This document shows positions 1-9,087 of a stretch of 64,000 nucleotides of DNA, one piece after another; within the stretch, counting starts at the first letter, position 1, and every line of letters starts with the position of its first letter. Source of the stretch: Microbacterium sp. GCS4 (GTDB lineage Bacteria; Actinomycetota; Actinomycetes; Actinomycetales; Microbacteriaceae); assembly GCF_001262495.1 (NCBI RefSeq), contig NZ_LGYE01000002.1:1-64000 (forward strand), given 5' to 3'. The position numbers were made by a program, and so were the translations under genes. The notes under the pieces were generated by a model. It saw nothing but the letters and a program-made list of their open reading frames with translations. It was not told where the DNA came from and made no database searches.

Positions 1-73
1 GAAGCTAAGCCTCACAGCGCCGATGGTACTGCAGGGGGGACCCTGTGGGAGAGTAGGACACCGCCGGACTCCT
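1..73 (+). rRNA. rrf: 5S ribosomal RNA, 3' part (cut by window edge)
   Basis: The first about 70 bases match the conserved 3' half of actinobacterial 5S rRNA: the GAAGCTAAGC segment of helix III, the CCGATGGTACT segment and the GTGGGAGAGTAGGACACCGCC segment of helix IV and the 3' strand of helix I. The 5' half lies outside the window. A strong terminator follows within 10 bases, as expected for the end of an rRNA operon. The exact 3' end is estimated. Confidence 0.93.
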
Positions 74-80
74 TTTAGAC

Positions 81-112
81 AGAAGAGCCACCCATCGTTG
101 GGTGGCTCTTCT
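81..112 (+). terminator. rRNA operon terminator hairpin
   Basis: A perfect 14-bp stem (81-94 with 99-112, arm AGAAGAGCCACCCA) closes a TCGT tetraloop just downstream of the 5S gene. No long U-tract follows, but the 3' arm ends in CTCTTCT. This fits an intrinsic terminator of the rRNA operon. Confidence 0.85.
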
Positions 113-133
113 GCGTTAACGCGCGCTCGCGTC

Positions 134-220
134 GTCAGCGTCGGACCAGGTCAGCGTCGGACCAGGTCAGCGTCGGACCAGGTCAGCGTCGGACCAGGTC
201 AGCGTCGGACCAGGTCAGCG
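134..220. repeat. 16-bp tandem direct repeat, 5 full copies plus a partial one
   Basis: The unit GTCAGCGTCGGACCAG is repeated five times without change at 134-149, 150-165, 166-181, 182-197 and 198-213. A sixth partial copy (214-220) runs into the stop codon and last codons of the histidine kinase gene on the minus strand. The array probably arose by amplification of the 3' end of that gene. There are no spacers, so it is not a CRISPR. The copies are identical, so copy number may vary between strains. Confidence 0.95.
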
Positions 221-1156
221 GCGGATCGGCAGACGCAATGTCACGACCGATCCTGATCCCTCGACCGAACGGATCGCGACGTCACCGCCGTGCCGGCGCA
301 TGACCGTCGCGACGAGGGTCAGACCGATGCCTGAACCGCTCACGTCTCGGGCGTTCTGCGCGCGAGCCAGCTCATCGAACACCGCGGGTAGCTCGGCGGC
401 CGGGACACCCCGCCCGGCATCCGCGACCTCGATCACGGCCCAGCCGTCCTGCTCACGCAGGCGGACCTCGATCGGTCCCGACGTCGAGTACTTGGCGGCG
501 TTGCCGAGCACGTTGTCGACCGCGAGCGACAGCAGATCCAGGTCTGCATCCAGCGGCGGCACGGCCCACGGCACCCTCGTCACCGTCAACGCCGTGCGAG
601 CCCTCGCCTGCGGGTTCTGGTGGCCGAGAGCGTCGATCGCCTCCGTGAGCAGCTCTTCGAGGAGCACGGGCTCCGTCTCGAGCGGCCTGGTCTCCAACTC
701 GGCGAGCTTGCGCAGATCGCGCACGAGAGAGCTCAGCTTCGACGCCTGCGCGTCCACTGTCTGCCACGCTGCCGCGCTCGGGTCGGCCTGGTCCGCGCTC
801 TGCCCGGCCGCCGCGGTGGCCCGGATCGCGGTGAGCGGGTTCTTCAGCTCGTGGTCCAGGCGCGCGAGGAACTGCTGATGCGTCGCACGTTCCCGCTGTG
901 CGGCGGCGACCGCGGCAGCCTCTGCCGCCGCAGCCTCTCGACGTCGAATTCGCGCGAAGCGTCGTCGCCACGCCAGCATCGCGAGCGGGATCGCCGACAG
1001 CACGACACCTCCGACGAGGACTCCGGAGGGAAGGGCCAGCTCGACGACGAGCAGGCGGTCTTGTCCGGTCAGCAGCATGGCGCCGGCCACGACCGCGCAC
1101 GCCCCGATCGGCACCGCGGCGAGGATGCCGATCGTGACGTCCGCACCGCGGCTCAC
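215..1156 (-). CDS. Sensor histidine kinase of a two-component system
   Basis: This is a 313-residue membrane histidine kinase. Two hydrophobic segments lie near residues 8-29 and 38-63 with almost no extracellular loop, so it probably senses the membrane or an intramembrane partner. A basic, alanine-rich linker follows, then the HisKA H-box (LDHELKNPLT, His102), and a HATPase domain with an N-box (NVLGNAAKYS), G1 (DAGRGVP) and G2 (GSGIGL). The GTG start at 1156 overlaps the response-regulator stop as GTGA, so the two are translationally coupled. Open frame continues upstream of 1156 but only antisense-like arginine-rich sequence is encoded there. Its last codons lie in the final partial copy of the 16-bp repeat. 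The signal is unknown; neighbours suggest control of the two lipoprotein genes upstream. Confidence 0.92.
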   Translation of the reverse strand: MSRGADVTIGILAAVPIGACAVVAGAMLLTGQDRLLVVELALPSGVLVGGVVLSAIPLAMLAWRRRFARIRRREAAAAEAAAVAAAQRERATHQQFLARLDHELKNPLTAIRATAAAGQSADQADPSAAAWQTVDAQASKLSSLVRDLRKLAELETRPLETEPVLLEELLTEAIDALGHQNPQARARTALTVTRVPWAVPPLDADLDLLSLAVDNVLGNAAKYSTSGPIEVRLREQDGWAVIEVADAGRGVPAAELPAVFDELARAQNARDVSGSGIGLTLVATVMRRHGGDVAIRSVEGSGSVVTLRLPIRR

Positions 1157-1872
1157 GCCGCCACCACCGGTGCCGTGAACTGATATCCCATCGTCTGCGC
1201 GGTCTCGATGAACCGGACCTCTCCGGTTCCGTCGCCGAGGACGCGGCGCAGCTCGGCGATGCGGTGGTCGACCGCGCGGCTGGTCGTCGCGAAGTCGAAC
1301 CCCCACAGCGTCGACAACAGTCGTTCGCGCGAGTGCACCTCCTGCGGATGCATCATCAGGTATTCGAGCAGCGTCAGCGCCTTCGGCGTCAACGACAGCT
1401 CTGTCGTGCCGCGCCAGACGCGGCGCGCGCTTCGGTCGAGAACGAGGTCGTGCGCCTGCAGGCGGGTCGCCGAACGCAGGGAGCTGACTCCCTGGGCCGT
1501 GCGACGGAGCACGGCACGGATGCGTGCGAGGAGCTCATGCGGATCGAAGGGCTTGTTGAGATAGTCGTCGGCGCCTTCATCGAGAGCGGCACTGCGCTCC
1601 CACGATTCTCCGACCTGCGTGAGCAGGATGATCGGCAGCCAGAGCTGTCGCGCACGCATCCGGCGCACGAACTCGCGTCCGTCCACGTGAGGCATGACGA
1701 CGTCGCACACCACGATATCCGGCACCTCGCCGCCGACGGCGTCGAGTGCCGCTCGCCCGTCACCGGCCACCCGCACGGCGAAGCCGCTGCGTTCGAGGAA
1801 GGGTGCGAGAGCGGCGGTGATCGCCTCGTCGTCATCGACCAGCAGGATGCGCGGACGGGGAGTCTCGTGCAT
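1153..1872 (-). CDS. OmpR/PhoB-family response regulator
   Basis: A 239-residue response regulator. The receiver domain occupies residues 8-120 with acidic cluster DDD (13-15), phospho-acceptor Asp57 (VVCDVVMPHVDG), Thr85 and Lys107 (NKPFD). A winged-helix DNA-binding domain fills residues 140-235 (LTPKALTLLEYLMMHP, then the FATTSRAVDHRIAELRRVLG recognition region). I prefer the ATG at 1872 because AAAGGGG lies 5 bases upstream of it; a GTG at 1878 overlaps the preceding stop but would bury that ribosome-binding site. It is coupled to the downstream kinase gene and follows two lipoprotein genes on the same strand, probably one operon. Confidence 0.93.
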   Translation of the reverse strand: MHETPRPRILLVDDDEAITAALAPFLERSGFAVRVAGDGRAALDAVGGEVPDIVVCDVVMPHVDGREFVRRMRARQLWLPIILLTQVGESWERSAALDEGADDYLNKPFDPHELLARIRAVLRRTAQGVSSLRSATRLQAHDLVLDRSARRVWRGTTELSLTPKALTLLEYLMMHPQEVHSRERLLSTLWGFDFATTSRAVDHRIAELRRVLGDGTGEVRFIETAQTMGYQFTAPVVAA

Positions 1873-1874
1873 CC

Positions 1875-2396
1875 TCACCCCTTTCGCACGGTGTTGCCGG
1901 CGCCCGTGTCGTCGACGCTCGGCGTGGAACCGGCCCAGAAGACCGAGCTCGCATCACCGGTCACTGTCACCGAGGAGACGTTCACGACGTAGACCACGGT
2001 CCCGCTGCCGGAGAGCGCGAGCGACTCGACATCGTCGGCGATGACGACGGCCGCGTCCGCCTGGACGTCCAGCTGCGGGCACGAGCCCTCGATCCGGATG
2101 ACGACCCCGTCGGCCGTGACAGCACCGGTCGGGCATGCCGTGGTCGTCGAGGCCGCCGCGGTGAGTCGGTCGCGGTCGGCCTGTCGCTCGTCGCTCAGCC
2201 TGTCGGAATCCGTCGACGAGCTGGCCGGGGGCGTGGGCTCGGTGCGCTCGACGTCGAAGGAGGACGTGGACTCCGGAGTGGGTGTGCGTTGGGCGTCGGC
2301 GGCGCCCGGGTCGACGATCGACACCGTGCATCCGCTCAGCGTCGTCGCGAGCAGGACGGCGGTCAGCAGGACGGAGGTCGCGGTGGAGCGGCGCAT
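1875..2396 (-). CDS. DUF3060-domain lipoprotein
   Basis: A 173-residue protein with a lipoprotein signal peptide ending in the lipobox LSGC (Cys23), then an acidic and serine/threonine-rich linker (residues 35-75), then a single DUF3060-like beta-rich domain (residues about 80-170: ITADGVVI-type strands, LALSGSGTVVYV, NTVRKG end). DUF3060 proteins are actinobacterial, surface-exposed and of unknown function. The ATG at 2396 was chosen because AGAGGA sits about 7 bases upstream; an ATG at 2423 has no such site. Its stop is 3 bases from the response regulator start and its start is 31 bases after the OmpA-like gene, so the four genes are probably co-transcribed. A role in envelope sensing is inferred from context only. 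Confidence 0.85.
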   Translation of the reverse strand: MRRSTATSVLLTAVLLATTLSGCTVSIVDPGAADAQRTPTPESTSSFDVERTEPTPPASSSTDSDRLSDERQADRDRLTAAASTTTACPTGAVTADGVVIRIEGSCPQLDVQADAAVVIADDVESLALSGSGTVVYVVNVSSVTVTGDASSVFWAGSTPSVDDTGAGNTVRKG

Positions 2397-2427
2397 GCAC
2401 TCATCCTCTCGTGTCGACGGCATCCGA

Positions 2428-3642
2428 TCACAGCGCCGCGGGGATGAAGATCTCCACGCGGCGATTCAGCTGGCGTCCTGCGGGGTTGTCGGTGCCGTCG
2501 ATCTCGTTCGCGGCGACCGGACGGCTCTCGCCGAAGCCCTCCGCGGTGAGCGTGGTCGTCACGCCCCGGTCCTCCAGTCCCGCGACGACGGACTGCGCGC
2601 GATCCTCCGAGAGCACCTGGTTCTCGGCATCCGATCCGATCGCGTCGGTGTGCCCGCTCACCTGCGCAGAGGAGACGCCGAGACGCGTGAACACCTGGGC
2701 GACCGCGTCGAGCGTCGCCGCCGCGTCGGGGCGGATGTCGCTCTTGTCGAAGTCGAAGAGCACACCGTCGGCGAACGTCAGCGTCGTGCCGCAGGACGCG
2801 ACCGGAGCGAGCGCGCCGAGCGGGGGGAAGACGCCGAGCTTCGGCACATCGGGCAGCGGCTCGGCCTCCACCGTCTCGCCGTCGACGAGGGCCGTGCCGT
2901 CGCCCCAGTTCTGGATCCTCACACGGCCATCGGAGTAGTTGCCGGATCCGTCGCCGAAGTTCTGGATCGTGACGGTGCCGTCGGAGTAGTTGCCCGATCC
3001 GTCGCCGAAGTTCTGGATCGTCACGGGGCCCCGGGTGTAGTTGCCCGATCCGTCGCCGAAGATCTGCACCGTCGTCGTCGCGTCGGAGTAATTGCCGGAT
3101 CCGTCGCCGAAGTTCTGGATGGTCACCGTACCGTCGCTGTAGTTGCCCGAGCCGTCGCCGAAGTTCTGGATCGCGACCCCGTTGATCGTCGAGTTGCCGG
3201 ATCCGTCGCCGAAGTTCTGCACCGTGCCGTCCGGTCCGGTGAAGGAGCCGGAGCCGTCCCCGTAGAGATACGCGGTGCCGTTGCCGGAGATCACGCTCCC
3301 GCCCGCGTCGCACTGGGCGGGGGCGGCGACGACGCCGGGGATGTCGGCGAGCGCCTGGTTGACCTCGATCGTGAACGCCGACGCCGAGGTGTCGAGCAAC
3401 GACAGATCCGGGAGCACGAAGAGCGGCACGGGCGGGAACTGCCCGACGTCGTATCCCGCGAAGGTCGCGACGTCCGGGGTCGCGGAGGCCGGGGCCGTCG
3501 GCGCCGACGTCGGCGACGGTGCGCTGGCCGCCGGCTCCGGGGCGCAGCCCGTCAGCGCGAGGGCGGCGGAGCACGCGAGCACCCCTCCGACGGCGAGCGC
3601 ATGGCTCATGCGGAGGGCGGGCGGAGCGGTGAACGAGGTCAT
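2428..3642 (-). CDS. OmpA-like lipoprotein with 17-residue tandem repeats
   Basis: A 404-residue lipoprotein. The signal peptide ends in lipobox LTGC (Cys33) and is followed by an Ala/Pro/Thr linker. The middle (residues about 125-255) carries seven to eight 17-residue repeats built around FGDGSGNYSDGTVTIQN, a DUF3060-type beta repeat. The C-terminus (residues about 290-404) is an OmpA/MotB-like peptidoglycan-binding domain: FADGVLFDFDKSDIRP, the VSGHTDAIGSDAENQVLSE core, and LNRRVEIFI at the end. It is probably anchored to the membrane by lipid and to peptidoglycan by the OmpA domain, holding the repeat region in the wall. No clear Shine-Dalgarno precedes the ATG at 3642; the ATG at 3609 would give a shorter but still functional signal peptide. 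It is first of a four-gene minus-strand cluster with the two-component system. Confidence 0.87.
   Translation of the reverse strand: MTSFTAPPALRMSHALAVGGVLACSAALALTGCAPEPAASAPSPTSAPTAPASATPDVATFAGYDVGQFPPVPLFVLPDLSLLDTSASAFTIEVNQALADIPGVVAAPAQCDAGGSVISGNGTAYLYGDGSGSFTGPDGTVQNFGDGSGNSTINGVAIQNFGDGSGNYSDGTVTIQNFGDGSGNYSDATTTVQIFGDGSGNYTRGPVTIQNFGDGSGNYSDGTVTIQNFGDGSGNYSDGRVRIQNWGDGTALVDGETVEAEPLPDVPKLGVFPPLGALAPVASCGTTLTFADGVLFDFDKSDIRPDAAATLDAVAQVFTRLGVSSAQVSGHTDAIGSDAENQVLSEDRAQSVVAGLEDRGVTTTLTAEGFGESRPVAANEIDGTDNPAGRQLNRRVEIFIPAAL
2895..3270 (-). repeat. 51-bp coding tandem repeats in the OmpA-like lipoprotein gene
   Basis: The word CCGTCGCC recurs at about 2897, 2948, 2999, 3050, 3101, 3152, 3203 and, slightly changed, 3254: a strict 51-bp (17-codon) period. 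Copies differ mostly in the second half of each unit. Such arrays can change copy number by recombination or slippage while keeping the frame. Confidence 0.9.
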
Positions 3643-3727
3643 GTGTCGAGCGTATCCAGGCGGTGTCGCCACCGCGTCGCGAGGATGTCGCAGTCCTGAG
3701 ACATCCTCATCCTGCCGGCGACGGAGC

Positions 3728-4513
3728 TCATCGACGCAGTCGCGATTCGAGCACCGATGCCGTCTCGCGCACGGCATCCGCGAGCCGTTCCTCGTCGAGA
3801 TCTGCGTTCGCCCACGTGACGGCGACAGCCGCCACGGGCCAGCCGGCATGGTCGTGCACGGCGGCGCCGACACTGCGCAGGCCGTCGGCCACCTCGCTGT
3901 CCTCGACGGCATACCCGCGCGCCCGCGCCACGCGCAGCACCTCACGCAGTTCCGCGGGCGTTCGAGGTCCCACGCCGGTGCGATCGGGGAACGTCGAGGC
4001 GCTCGGGTACAGCGCGCGCACCTGCTCACGGGGGAGAGCCGCCAACATCGCTCGCCCTGACGCGGTGAGGTGCGCCGGCAGCCGCACGCCGACGTCCGTC
4101 ACGAGCGCGGGACGCCTCGGCGCTCGTTCCTCCACGATGTAGAGCACGTCACCGCCGCTCATGACCGCGAGGTGCGCGCTCTCGCCGAGACGGTCGGAGA
4201 GTGCCGCGACCACGGGGCGGCCCAGTCGGGCGAGCGGCTGCTGCCGGGCGTACCCGCCGGCGAGCTCGAAGGCAGAGGTGCCCAGACCCCAGCGCCGATC
4301 CTCGCGCATGTGCAGCACGAAACCGTGCGCTGCGAGCGTCGTGAGCAGGTGATAGACCGTCGAGCGCGGAAGCTCGAGGTCACGGGCGATCGCGGAGGCC
4401 GCCACCGGGGCGGGACGTCCGGCCAGGTACCGGAGTATTCGGAGAGTGTGGTCGGCGGCGGGCACCTGCGCGCCGGCCGCGGATCCGTCAGAGTTGTCTG
4501 AGATCACAGACAC
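3728..4513 (-). CDS. IclR-family transcriptional regulator, probable hut regulator
   Basis: A 261-residue IclR protein: an N-terminal winged helix (residues about 22-80, LRILRYLAGRP, ASAIARDLELPRSTVYHLL) and a C-terminal effector domain (VGVRLPAHLTASGRAMLAAL, DSEVADGLRSVGAAVHD). It is transcribed away from hutH with only about 50 bases between the two starts, so it very likely controls the hut operon; actinobacterial hut genes are often under IclR-type regulators. No ATG fits the N-terminus. The GTG at 4513 is used here, with a second GTG at 4507 as the alternative; neither has a clear ribosome-binding site, so the mRNA may be leaderless. A 6-6-6 inverted repeat covers this start. Confidence 0.88.
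   Translation of the reverse strand: MSVISDNSDGSAAGAQVPAADHTLRILRYLAGRPAPVAASAIARDLELPRSTVYHLLTTLAAHGFVLHMREDRRWGLGTSAFELAGGYARQQPLARLGRPVVAALSDRLGESAHLAVMSGGDVLYIVEERAPRRPALVTDVGVRLPAHLTASGRAMLAALPREQVRALYPSASTFPDRTGVGPRTPAELREVLRVARARGYAVEDSEVADGLRSVGAAVHDHAGWPVAAVAVTWANADLDEERLADAVRETASVLESRLRR
4495..4512. promoter_or_regulatory. Inverted repeat between iclR-type gene and hutH, candidate operator
   Basis: TGTCTG and CAGACA form a perfect 6-bp inverted repeat around AGATCA, giving an 18-bp site at the divergent start region. Size and position fit an IclR dimer site controlling both directions. Only the sequence symmetry is seen; binding is inferred. Confidence 0.5.
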
Positions 4514-4565
4514 AGGATGCCATGACGCGGTGTCGCGCGCGACCGCGCGGGTGTGGAATCGAGTC

Positions 4566-6107
4566 ATGAGCACTCCGTCCTCCGTCGTCGTCGGCGCCGC
4601 GCCCCTCGCGATCGCCGATGTCGTGGCCGTCGCCCGCCACGGCGCCCCCGTGGTCATCAGCCCCGAGGCTCTCGCGCGCGTCGCCGAGACCCGCCGTGTG
4701 ATCGACGGGCTCGCCGCCGATCCGAACCCGCACTACGGCGTCTCGACCGGATTCGGCGCCCTCGCCACGACCTTCATCGCCCCGGATCGTCGCCTGCAGC
4801 TGCAGGCCAGCCTGATCCGCTCGCACGCCGCCGGCACCGGTGCCGAGGTCGAGCGCGAAGTCATCCGCGGGTTGCAGCTCCTGCGTCTGCAGACCCTCGC
4901 CTCGGGACGCACCGGTGTGCGACCCGTGGTCGTCGAGACCTACGCCGCCCTGTTGAACGCCGGCATCACGCCGATCGTCCGCGAGTACGGCTCGCTCGGC
5001 TGCTCGGGCGACCTGGCGCCCCTCGCGCACATCGCCCTCGCGGCGATGGGGGAGGGAGACGTCCGCACGCCGGAAGGCGACCTCGTCCCGGCATCCGAGG
5101 CCCTCGCGGCCGCCGGGATCGCGCCTGTCACGCTCGTCGAGAAGGAGGGTCTCGCCCTCATCAACGGCACCGACGGGATGCTCGCGACCCTGGCGCTCGC
5201 ACTGCACGATCTCGACTCGCTCCTGCTCGCCGCCGATATGGCCGCCGCGATGTCGATCGAATCGCAGCTCGGGACGGATGCCGTCTTCGCCGCCGACCTC
5301 ATGGCGCTGCGTCCGCAGTTCGGCCAGGGCGAGTCCGCCGCCCACCTGCGCGCGTTCCTGCGGGATTCGCCGATCGTGCACAGCCACAAGGGTCCCGAGG
5401 ACGGCCGGGTACAGGACGCGTACTCGCTGCGCTGTTCGCCGCAGGTGCACGGCGCCGCGCGCGACACCATGGCGCACGCCGCCCTGATCGCCGGGCGCGA
5501 ACTCGCCAGCGTGATCGACAATCCCGTCATCACGGTCGACGGACGCATCGAGTCGAACGGGAACTTCCACGGTGCCCCGATCGCGGCGGTGCTCGACTTC
5601 CTCGCGATCTCGGTGGCGGACGTCGCCTCGGTCTCCGAGCGACGCACGGACCGGGCGCTCGACCCTGCCCGCAACCACGGGCTGCCGCCGTTCCTCGCCG
5701 ACGAGGTGGGTGTCGACTCCGGCCTCATGATCGCGCAGTACGCCTCAGCAGGCATCGTCTCCGAGCTCAAGCGCCTCGCGGTCCCGGCATCCGTCGACTC
5801 GATCCCGTCCTCGGCAATGCAGGAGGACCACGTATCGATGGGATGGGCGGCTGCACGCAAGCTCCGCCGCGCGATCGACGGGCTCGGCCGCGTCCTCGCG
5901 ATCGAGATCCTCACGGGCGCCCGGGCCCTCGACCTCCGTGCCCCGCTGCAGGCCGGACGCGCGACGGGTGCCGTGCGCGACCTCGTCCGCACCGTCGCGG
6001 CCGGCCCCGGCCCCGACCGCTTCCTCTCACCCGACATGGAGGCCGTGACCGCACTCGTGCAGTCCGGCGCCGTCACCCGCATCGCGAAGGAGCACGCGCA
6101 TGACTGA
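4566..6107 (+). CDS. hutH: Histidine ammonia-lyase
   Basis: A 513-residue enzyme of the MIO family that deaminates L-histidine to trans-urocanate, the first step of histidine catabolism. Family signatures are [12 protein letters not shown] (residues 56-67), the cofactor-forming loop [14 protein letters not shown] (Cys146-Ser147-Gly148 form the MIO group), [17 protein letters not shown] and [20 protein letters not shown]. The MIO tripeptide is Cys-Ser-Gly rather than Ala-Ser-Gly; I recall this variant in other actinobacterial HutH proteins. The ATG at 4566 gives the family-length protein. It overlaps hutU by 8 bases. Full set of motifs, so it should be active. Confidence 0.97.
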   Translation: MSTPSSVVVGAAPLAIADVVAVARHGAPVVISPEALARVAETRRVIDGLAADPNPHYGVSTGFGALATTFIAPDRRLQLQASLIRSHAAGTGAEVEREVIRGLQLLRLQTLASGRTGVRPVVVETYAALLNAGITPIVREYGSLGCSGDLAPLAHIALAAMGEGDVRTPEGDLVPASEALAAAGIAPVTLVEKEGLALINGTDGMLATLALALHDLDSLLLAADMAAAMSIESQLGTDAVFAADLMALRPQFGQGESAAHLRAFLRDSPIVHSHKGPEDGRVQDAYSLRCSPQVHGAARDTMAHAALIAGRELASVIDNPVITVDGRIESNGNFHGAPIAAVLDFLAISVADVASVSERRTDRALDPARNHGLPPFLADEVGVDSGLMIAQYASAGIVSELKRLAVPASVDSIPSSAMQEDHVSMGWAAARKLRRAIDGLGRVLAIEILTGARALDLRAPLQAGRATGAVRDLVRTVAAGPGPDRFLSPDMEAVTALVQSGAVTRIAKEHAHD

Positions 6108-7764
6108 CACGACCGACACGGCCGCTCGCACGATCCGCGCCCCTCGGGGCAACCAGCGCACGGCCAAGAGCTGGGGCGCCGAGGCCGCCAAGCGGATGCT
6201 CATGAACAACCTCGACCCCGAGGTCGCCGAGCATCCCGAAGACCTCGTCGTCTACGGCGGCACGGGACGCGCGGCGCGCAGCTGGGCCGCCTACGACGCG
6301 ATCGTCCGCACGCTCGACGAGCTCGAACCCGACGAGACGCTGCTCGTGCAGTCGGGCAAGCCGGTCGGCGTGTTCCGCACCCACGAGTGGGCGCCGCGAG
6401 TGCTCATCGCGAACTCGAACCTCGTGGGCGACTGGGCGAACTGGCCCGAGTTCCGCCGGCTCGAGGAGCTCGGCCTCATCATGTACGGCCAGATGACCGC
6501 AGGGTCCTGGATCTACATCGGCACGCAGGGCATCCTCCAGGGCACGTATGAGACCTTCGCCGCCGTCGCGCGGTCGCTCGGGCGCGACTCGCTCGCAGGC
6601 ACCCTGACCCTCACCGGCGGGGCCGGAGGCATGGGCGGTGCGCAGCCGCTCGCCGTGACCATGAACGAGGGGGCCGTGCTGATCGTCGACGTCGATGAGA
6701 GCCGTCTCGCGCGCCGCGTCGACCACGGCTACCTCGACCTCTACTTCACCGACCTCGATGACGCCGTCGCACGGGCCGTCGCCGCGAAAGACGCCGGCGA
6801 GGCGCTCTCGGTGGGCGTCGTCGGCAACGCGGCCGAGGTCTTCCCCGAGCTGCTGCGCCGCGGCGTGCCGATCGACATCGTGACCGACCAGACGAGCGCG
6901 CACGACCCGCTCGCGTACCTGCCTTTAGGCATCCCCGTCGCGGACTGGAAGGCCGAGGCGGAGCGCGATCCCGAGGAGTTCACGCGCCGCTCCCGCGAGT
7001 CGATGGCCGCGCACGTCTCGGCGATGGTCGCGTTCCAGGATGCCGGCGCCGCGGTGTTCGACTACGGCAACTCGATCCGGGCTGAGGCGCAGCTGGGCGG
7101 CTTCGACCGGGCGTTCGCATTCCCCGGCTTCGTGCCCGCGTACATCCGCCCCCAGTTCGAGGAGGGGCGTGGACCGTTCCGCTGGGTCGCTCTGTCGGGA
7201 AACCCCGAGGACATCCGCAAGACAGATCGGGCGATCGCCGAGCTGTTCCCCGAGGACGCGGCCCTGCACCGCTGGCTCGAGAAGGCGGGGGAGAAGGTCC
7301 ACTTCGAGGGCCTTCCCGCACGCATCTGCTGGCTCGGCTACAAGGAGCGCCACCTCGCCGGGCTGAAGTTCAACGAGATGGTGGCCGCAGGCGAGCTGTC
7401 GGCGCCGATCGTGATCGGCCGCGACCACCTCGACGCAGGCTCCGTGGCGTCGCCGTACCGCGAGACGGAGGGCATGAAGGACGGCTCCGACGCGATCGCC
7501 GACTGGCCGCTGCTGAACGCGCTGCTCAATACGGCATCCGGAGCCTCCTGGGTGTCGCTGCATCATGGCGGCGGTGTCGGCATCGGCCGCTCGATCCATG
7601 CGGGACAGGTCACGGTCGCCGACGGGTCCGCGCTCGCCGCGGAGAAGCTCGAGCGGGTGCTGACGAACGACCCCGGCACGGGCGTGATGCGGCACGTCGA
7701 CGCCGGGTACGAGCACGCGCGCGAGATCGCCCGCGAGCGCGGTCTGACCGTGCCGATGCCGTGA
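6100..7764 (+). CDS. hutU: Urocanate hydratase
   Basis: A 554-residue urocanase that hydrates urocanate to 4-imidazolone-5-propionate using tightly bound NAD as an electrophile. Characteristic stretches are [15 protein letters not shown], the Gly-rich [21 protein letters not shown] region binding [18 protein letters not shown], the Cys-containing [21 protein letters not shown] that holds the catalytic cysteine, and [15 protein letters not shown] near the C-terminus. Length matches the family (about 555). Its ATG lies inside the end of hutH and its TGA overlaps the hutI GTG, so the three genes form one coupled operon. Confidence 0.97.
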   Translation: MTDTTDTAARTIRAPRGNQRTAKSWGAEAAKRMLMNNLDPEVAEHPEDLVVYGGTGRAARSWAAYDAIVRTLDELEPDETLLVQSGKPVGVFRTHEWAPRVLIANSNLVGDWANWPEFRRLEELGLIMYGQMTAGSWIYIGTQGILQGTYETFAAVARSLGRDSLAGTLTLTGGAGGMGGAQPLAVTMNEGAVLIVDVDESRLARRVDHGYLDLYFTDLDDAVARAVAAKDAGEALSVGVVGNAAEVFPELLRRGVPIDIVTDQTSAHDPLAYLPLGIPVADWKAEAERDPEEFTRRSRESMAAHVSAMVAFQDAGAAVFDYGNSIRAEAQLGGFDRAFAFPGFVPAYIRPQFEEGRGPFRWVALSGNPEDIRKTDRAIAELFPEDAALHRWLEKAGEKVHFEGLPARICWLGYKERHLAGLKFNEMVAAGELSAPIVIGRDHLDAGSVASPYRETEGMKDGSDAIADWPLLNALLNTASGASWVSLHHGGGVGIGRSIHAGQVTVADGSALAAEKLERVLTNDPGTGVMRHVDAGYEHAREIARERGLTVPMP

Positions 7765-9050
7765 GCACCGCGGCTATGAGCACTGTGCCTGCGAACACCG
7801 TGCTGCTGACGAACATCGGCGAGCTGACCACCAACGTCGGCTCGCCGTCCGACCCGATTCGCGGACGCGGTCCCGATCTGCGGACCGATTCGGTGAACTC
7901 GTCGGCGGATCGGGCCGCCGTCAGCGGATCGGGACGCGCCGGCGACCCGTGCGGCACGGTGCACGATGCCGCCGTGCTGATCGACGGCGGACGGATCGCC
8001 TGGGTCGGCCCCGCCGCCGACGCACCGGACGCCGACGAGATCGTGGATGCCGGAGGCCGGGCCGTGATCCCGGGATTCGTCGACGGCCACAGCCACCTCG
8101 TGTTCGGCGGCGACCGGGCAGCCGAGTTCGAGGCGCGCATGGCTGGGCAGAAGTACGCCGCCGGCGGCATCCGCTCCACCGTGGCCGCCACGCGCGCGGC
8201 GAGCGACGACGAGCTCCGCGAGCGCCTGCGCGGCTTCGTCGACGAACTGCTCGCGCAGGGCACGACCACGGTCGAGATCAAGAGCGGCTACGGGCTCTCG
8301 GTCGCCGACGAGGAGCGACTCGTGCGGCTCGCCGCCGAGGTCACGCCCGAGGTCACCTTCCTCGGAGCGCATGTCGTCCCCGCCGAGTACGCCGACGACC
8401 CCGAGGCGTACGTCGACCTCGTGTGCGGCGAGATGCTCGCGGCGTGCGCACCGCACTCCCGCTGGATCGACGCGTTCTGCGAGACCGGGGCGTTCACGGT
8501 CGCGCAGTCGCGGCGGATCCTCGAGGCGGGCATCGCCGCCGGACTTGTGCCGCGCCTGCACGCGAGCCAGCTCGGACCGGGCGAGGGCGTGCAGCTCGCG
8601 GTCGAGCTCGGTGCCGCGTCGGTCGACCACGGCACCTATCTGACGGATGCCGATATCGCCGCGCTTGCGGGCTCCGACACCGTGCTCACGCTGCTGCCCG
8701 GGGTGGAGTTCTCGACGCGGCAGCCGTATCCCGACGCGCGGCGGCTGATCGACGCGGGCGTCACGGTGGCCCTCGCATGCGACACCAACCCGGGGTCGAG
8801 CTTCACCTCGTCGATGGCGTTCTGCATCGCGGTCGCCGTGCGCGACATGGGCATGACGCCGGCGGAGGCGGTGTGGGCGGCGACCGCCGGCGGCGCACGG
8901 GCGCTGCGGCGCGACGACGTCGGGGTCATCGCGCCCGGCGCGCGCGCCGATCTCGTGCTGCTGAACGCGCCGACCCGCATCCACCTCGCCTACCGGCCGG
9001 GCGTACCCCTGGTCGACCGGGTGTGGAAGGACGGCATCGCCGTCCGCTGA
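7761..9050 (+). CDS. hutI: Imidazolonepropionase
   Basis: A 429-residue amidohydrolase that opens 4-imidazolone-5-propionate to N-formimidoyl-L-glutamate. Metal and substrate motifs are present: [17 protein letters not shown] (HxH), [40 protein letters not shown] and CDTNPGSSF. The GTG at 7761 overlaps the hutU stop; an ATG at 7776 is an alternative. Between the first beta strand ([11 protein letters not shown]) and the next ([14 protein letters not shown]) there is an extra polar stretch of about 40 residues (around residues 30-70) not usual for HutI, probably a surface loop. No hutG/hutF follows: the gene is convergent with the next cluster, so formimidoylglutamate must be handled elsewhere. 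Confidence 0.95.
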   Translation: MSTAAMSTVPANTVLLTNIGELTTNVGSPSDPIRGRGPDLRTDSVNSSADRAAVSGSGRAGDPCGTVHDAAVLIDGGRIAWVGPAADAPDADEIVDAGGRAVIPGFVDGHSHLVFGGDRAAEFEARMAGQKYAAGGIRSTVAATRAASDDELRERLRGFVDELLAQGTTTVEIKSGYGLSVADEERLVRLAAEVTPEVTFLGAHVVPAEYADDPEAYVDLVCGEMLAACAPHSRWIDAFCETGAFTVAQSRRILEAGIAAGLVPRLHASQLGPGEGVQLAVELGAASVDHGTYLTDADIAALAGSDTVLTLLPGVEFSTRQPYPDARRLIDAGVTVALACDTNPGSSFTSSMAFCIAVAVRDMGMTPAEAVWAATAGGARALRRDDVGVIAPGARADLVLLNAPTRIHLAYRPGVPLVDRVWKDGIAVR

Positions 9051-9087
9051 CGGCGGCCCCGGCGACCGGAACCGCGATCGACTCCCC

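Noticed and set aside
134..220. Short CRISPR-like array
   Set aside because: The 16-bp units are contiguous with no spacers and no cas genes are present; it is a simple tandem repeat.
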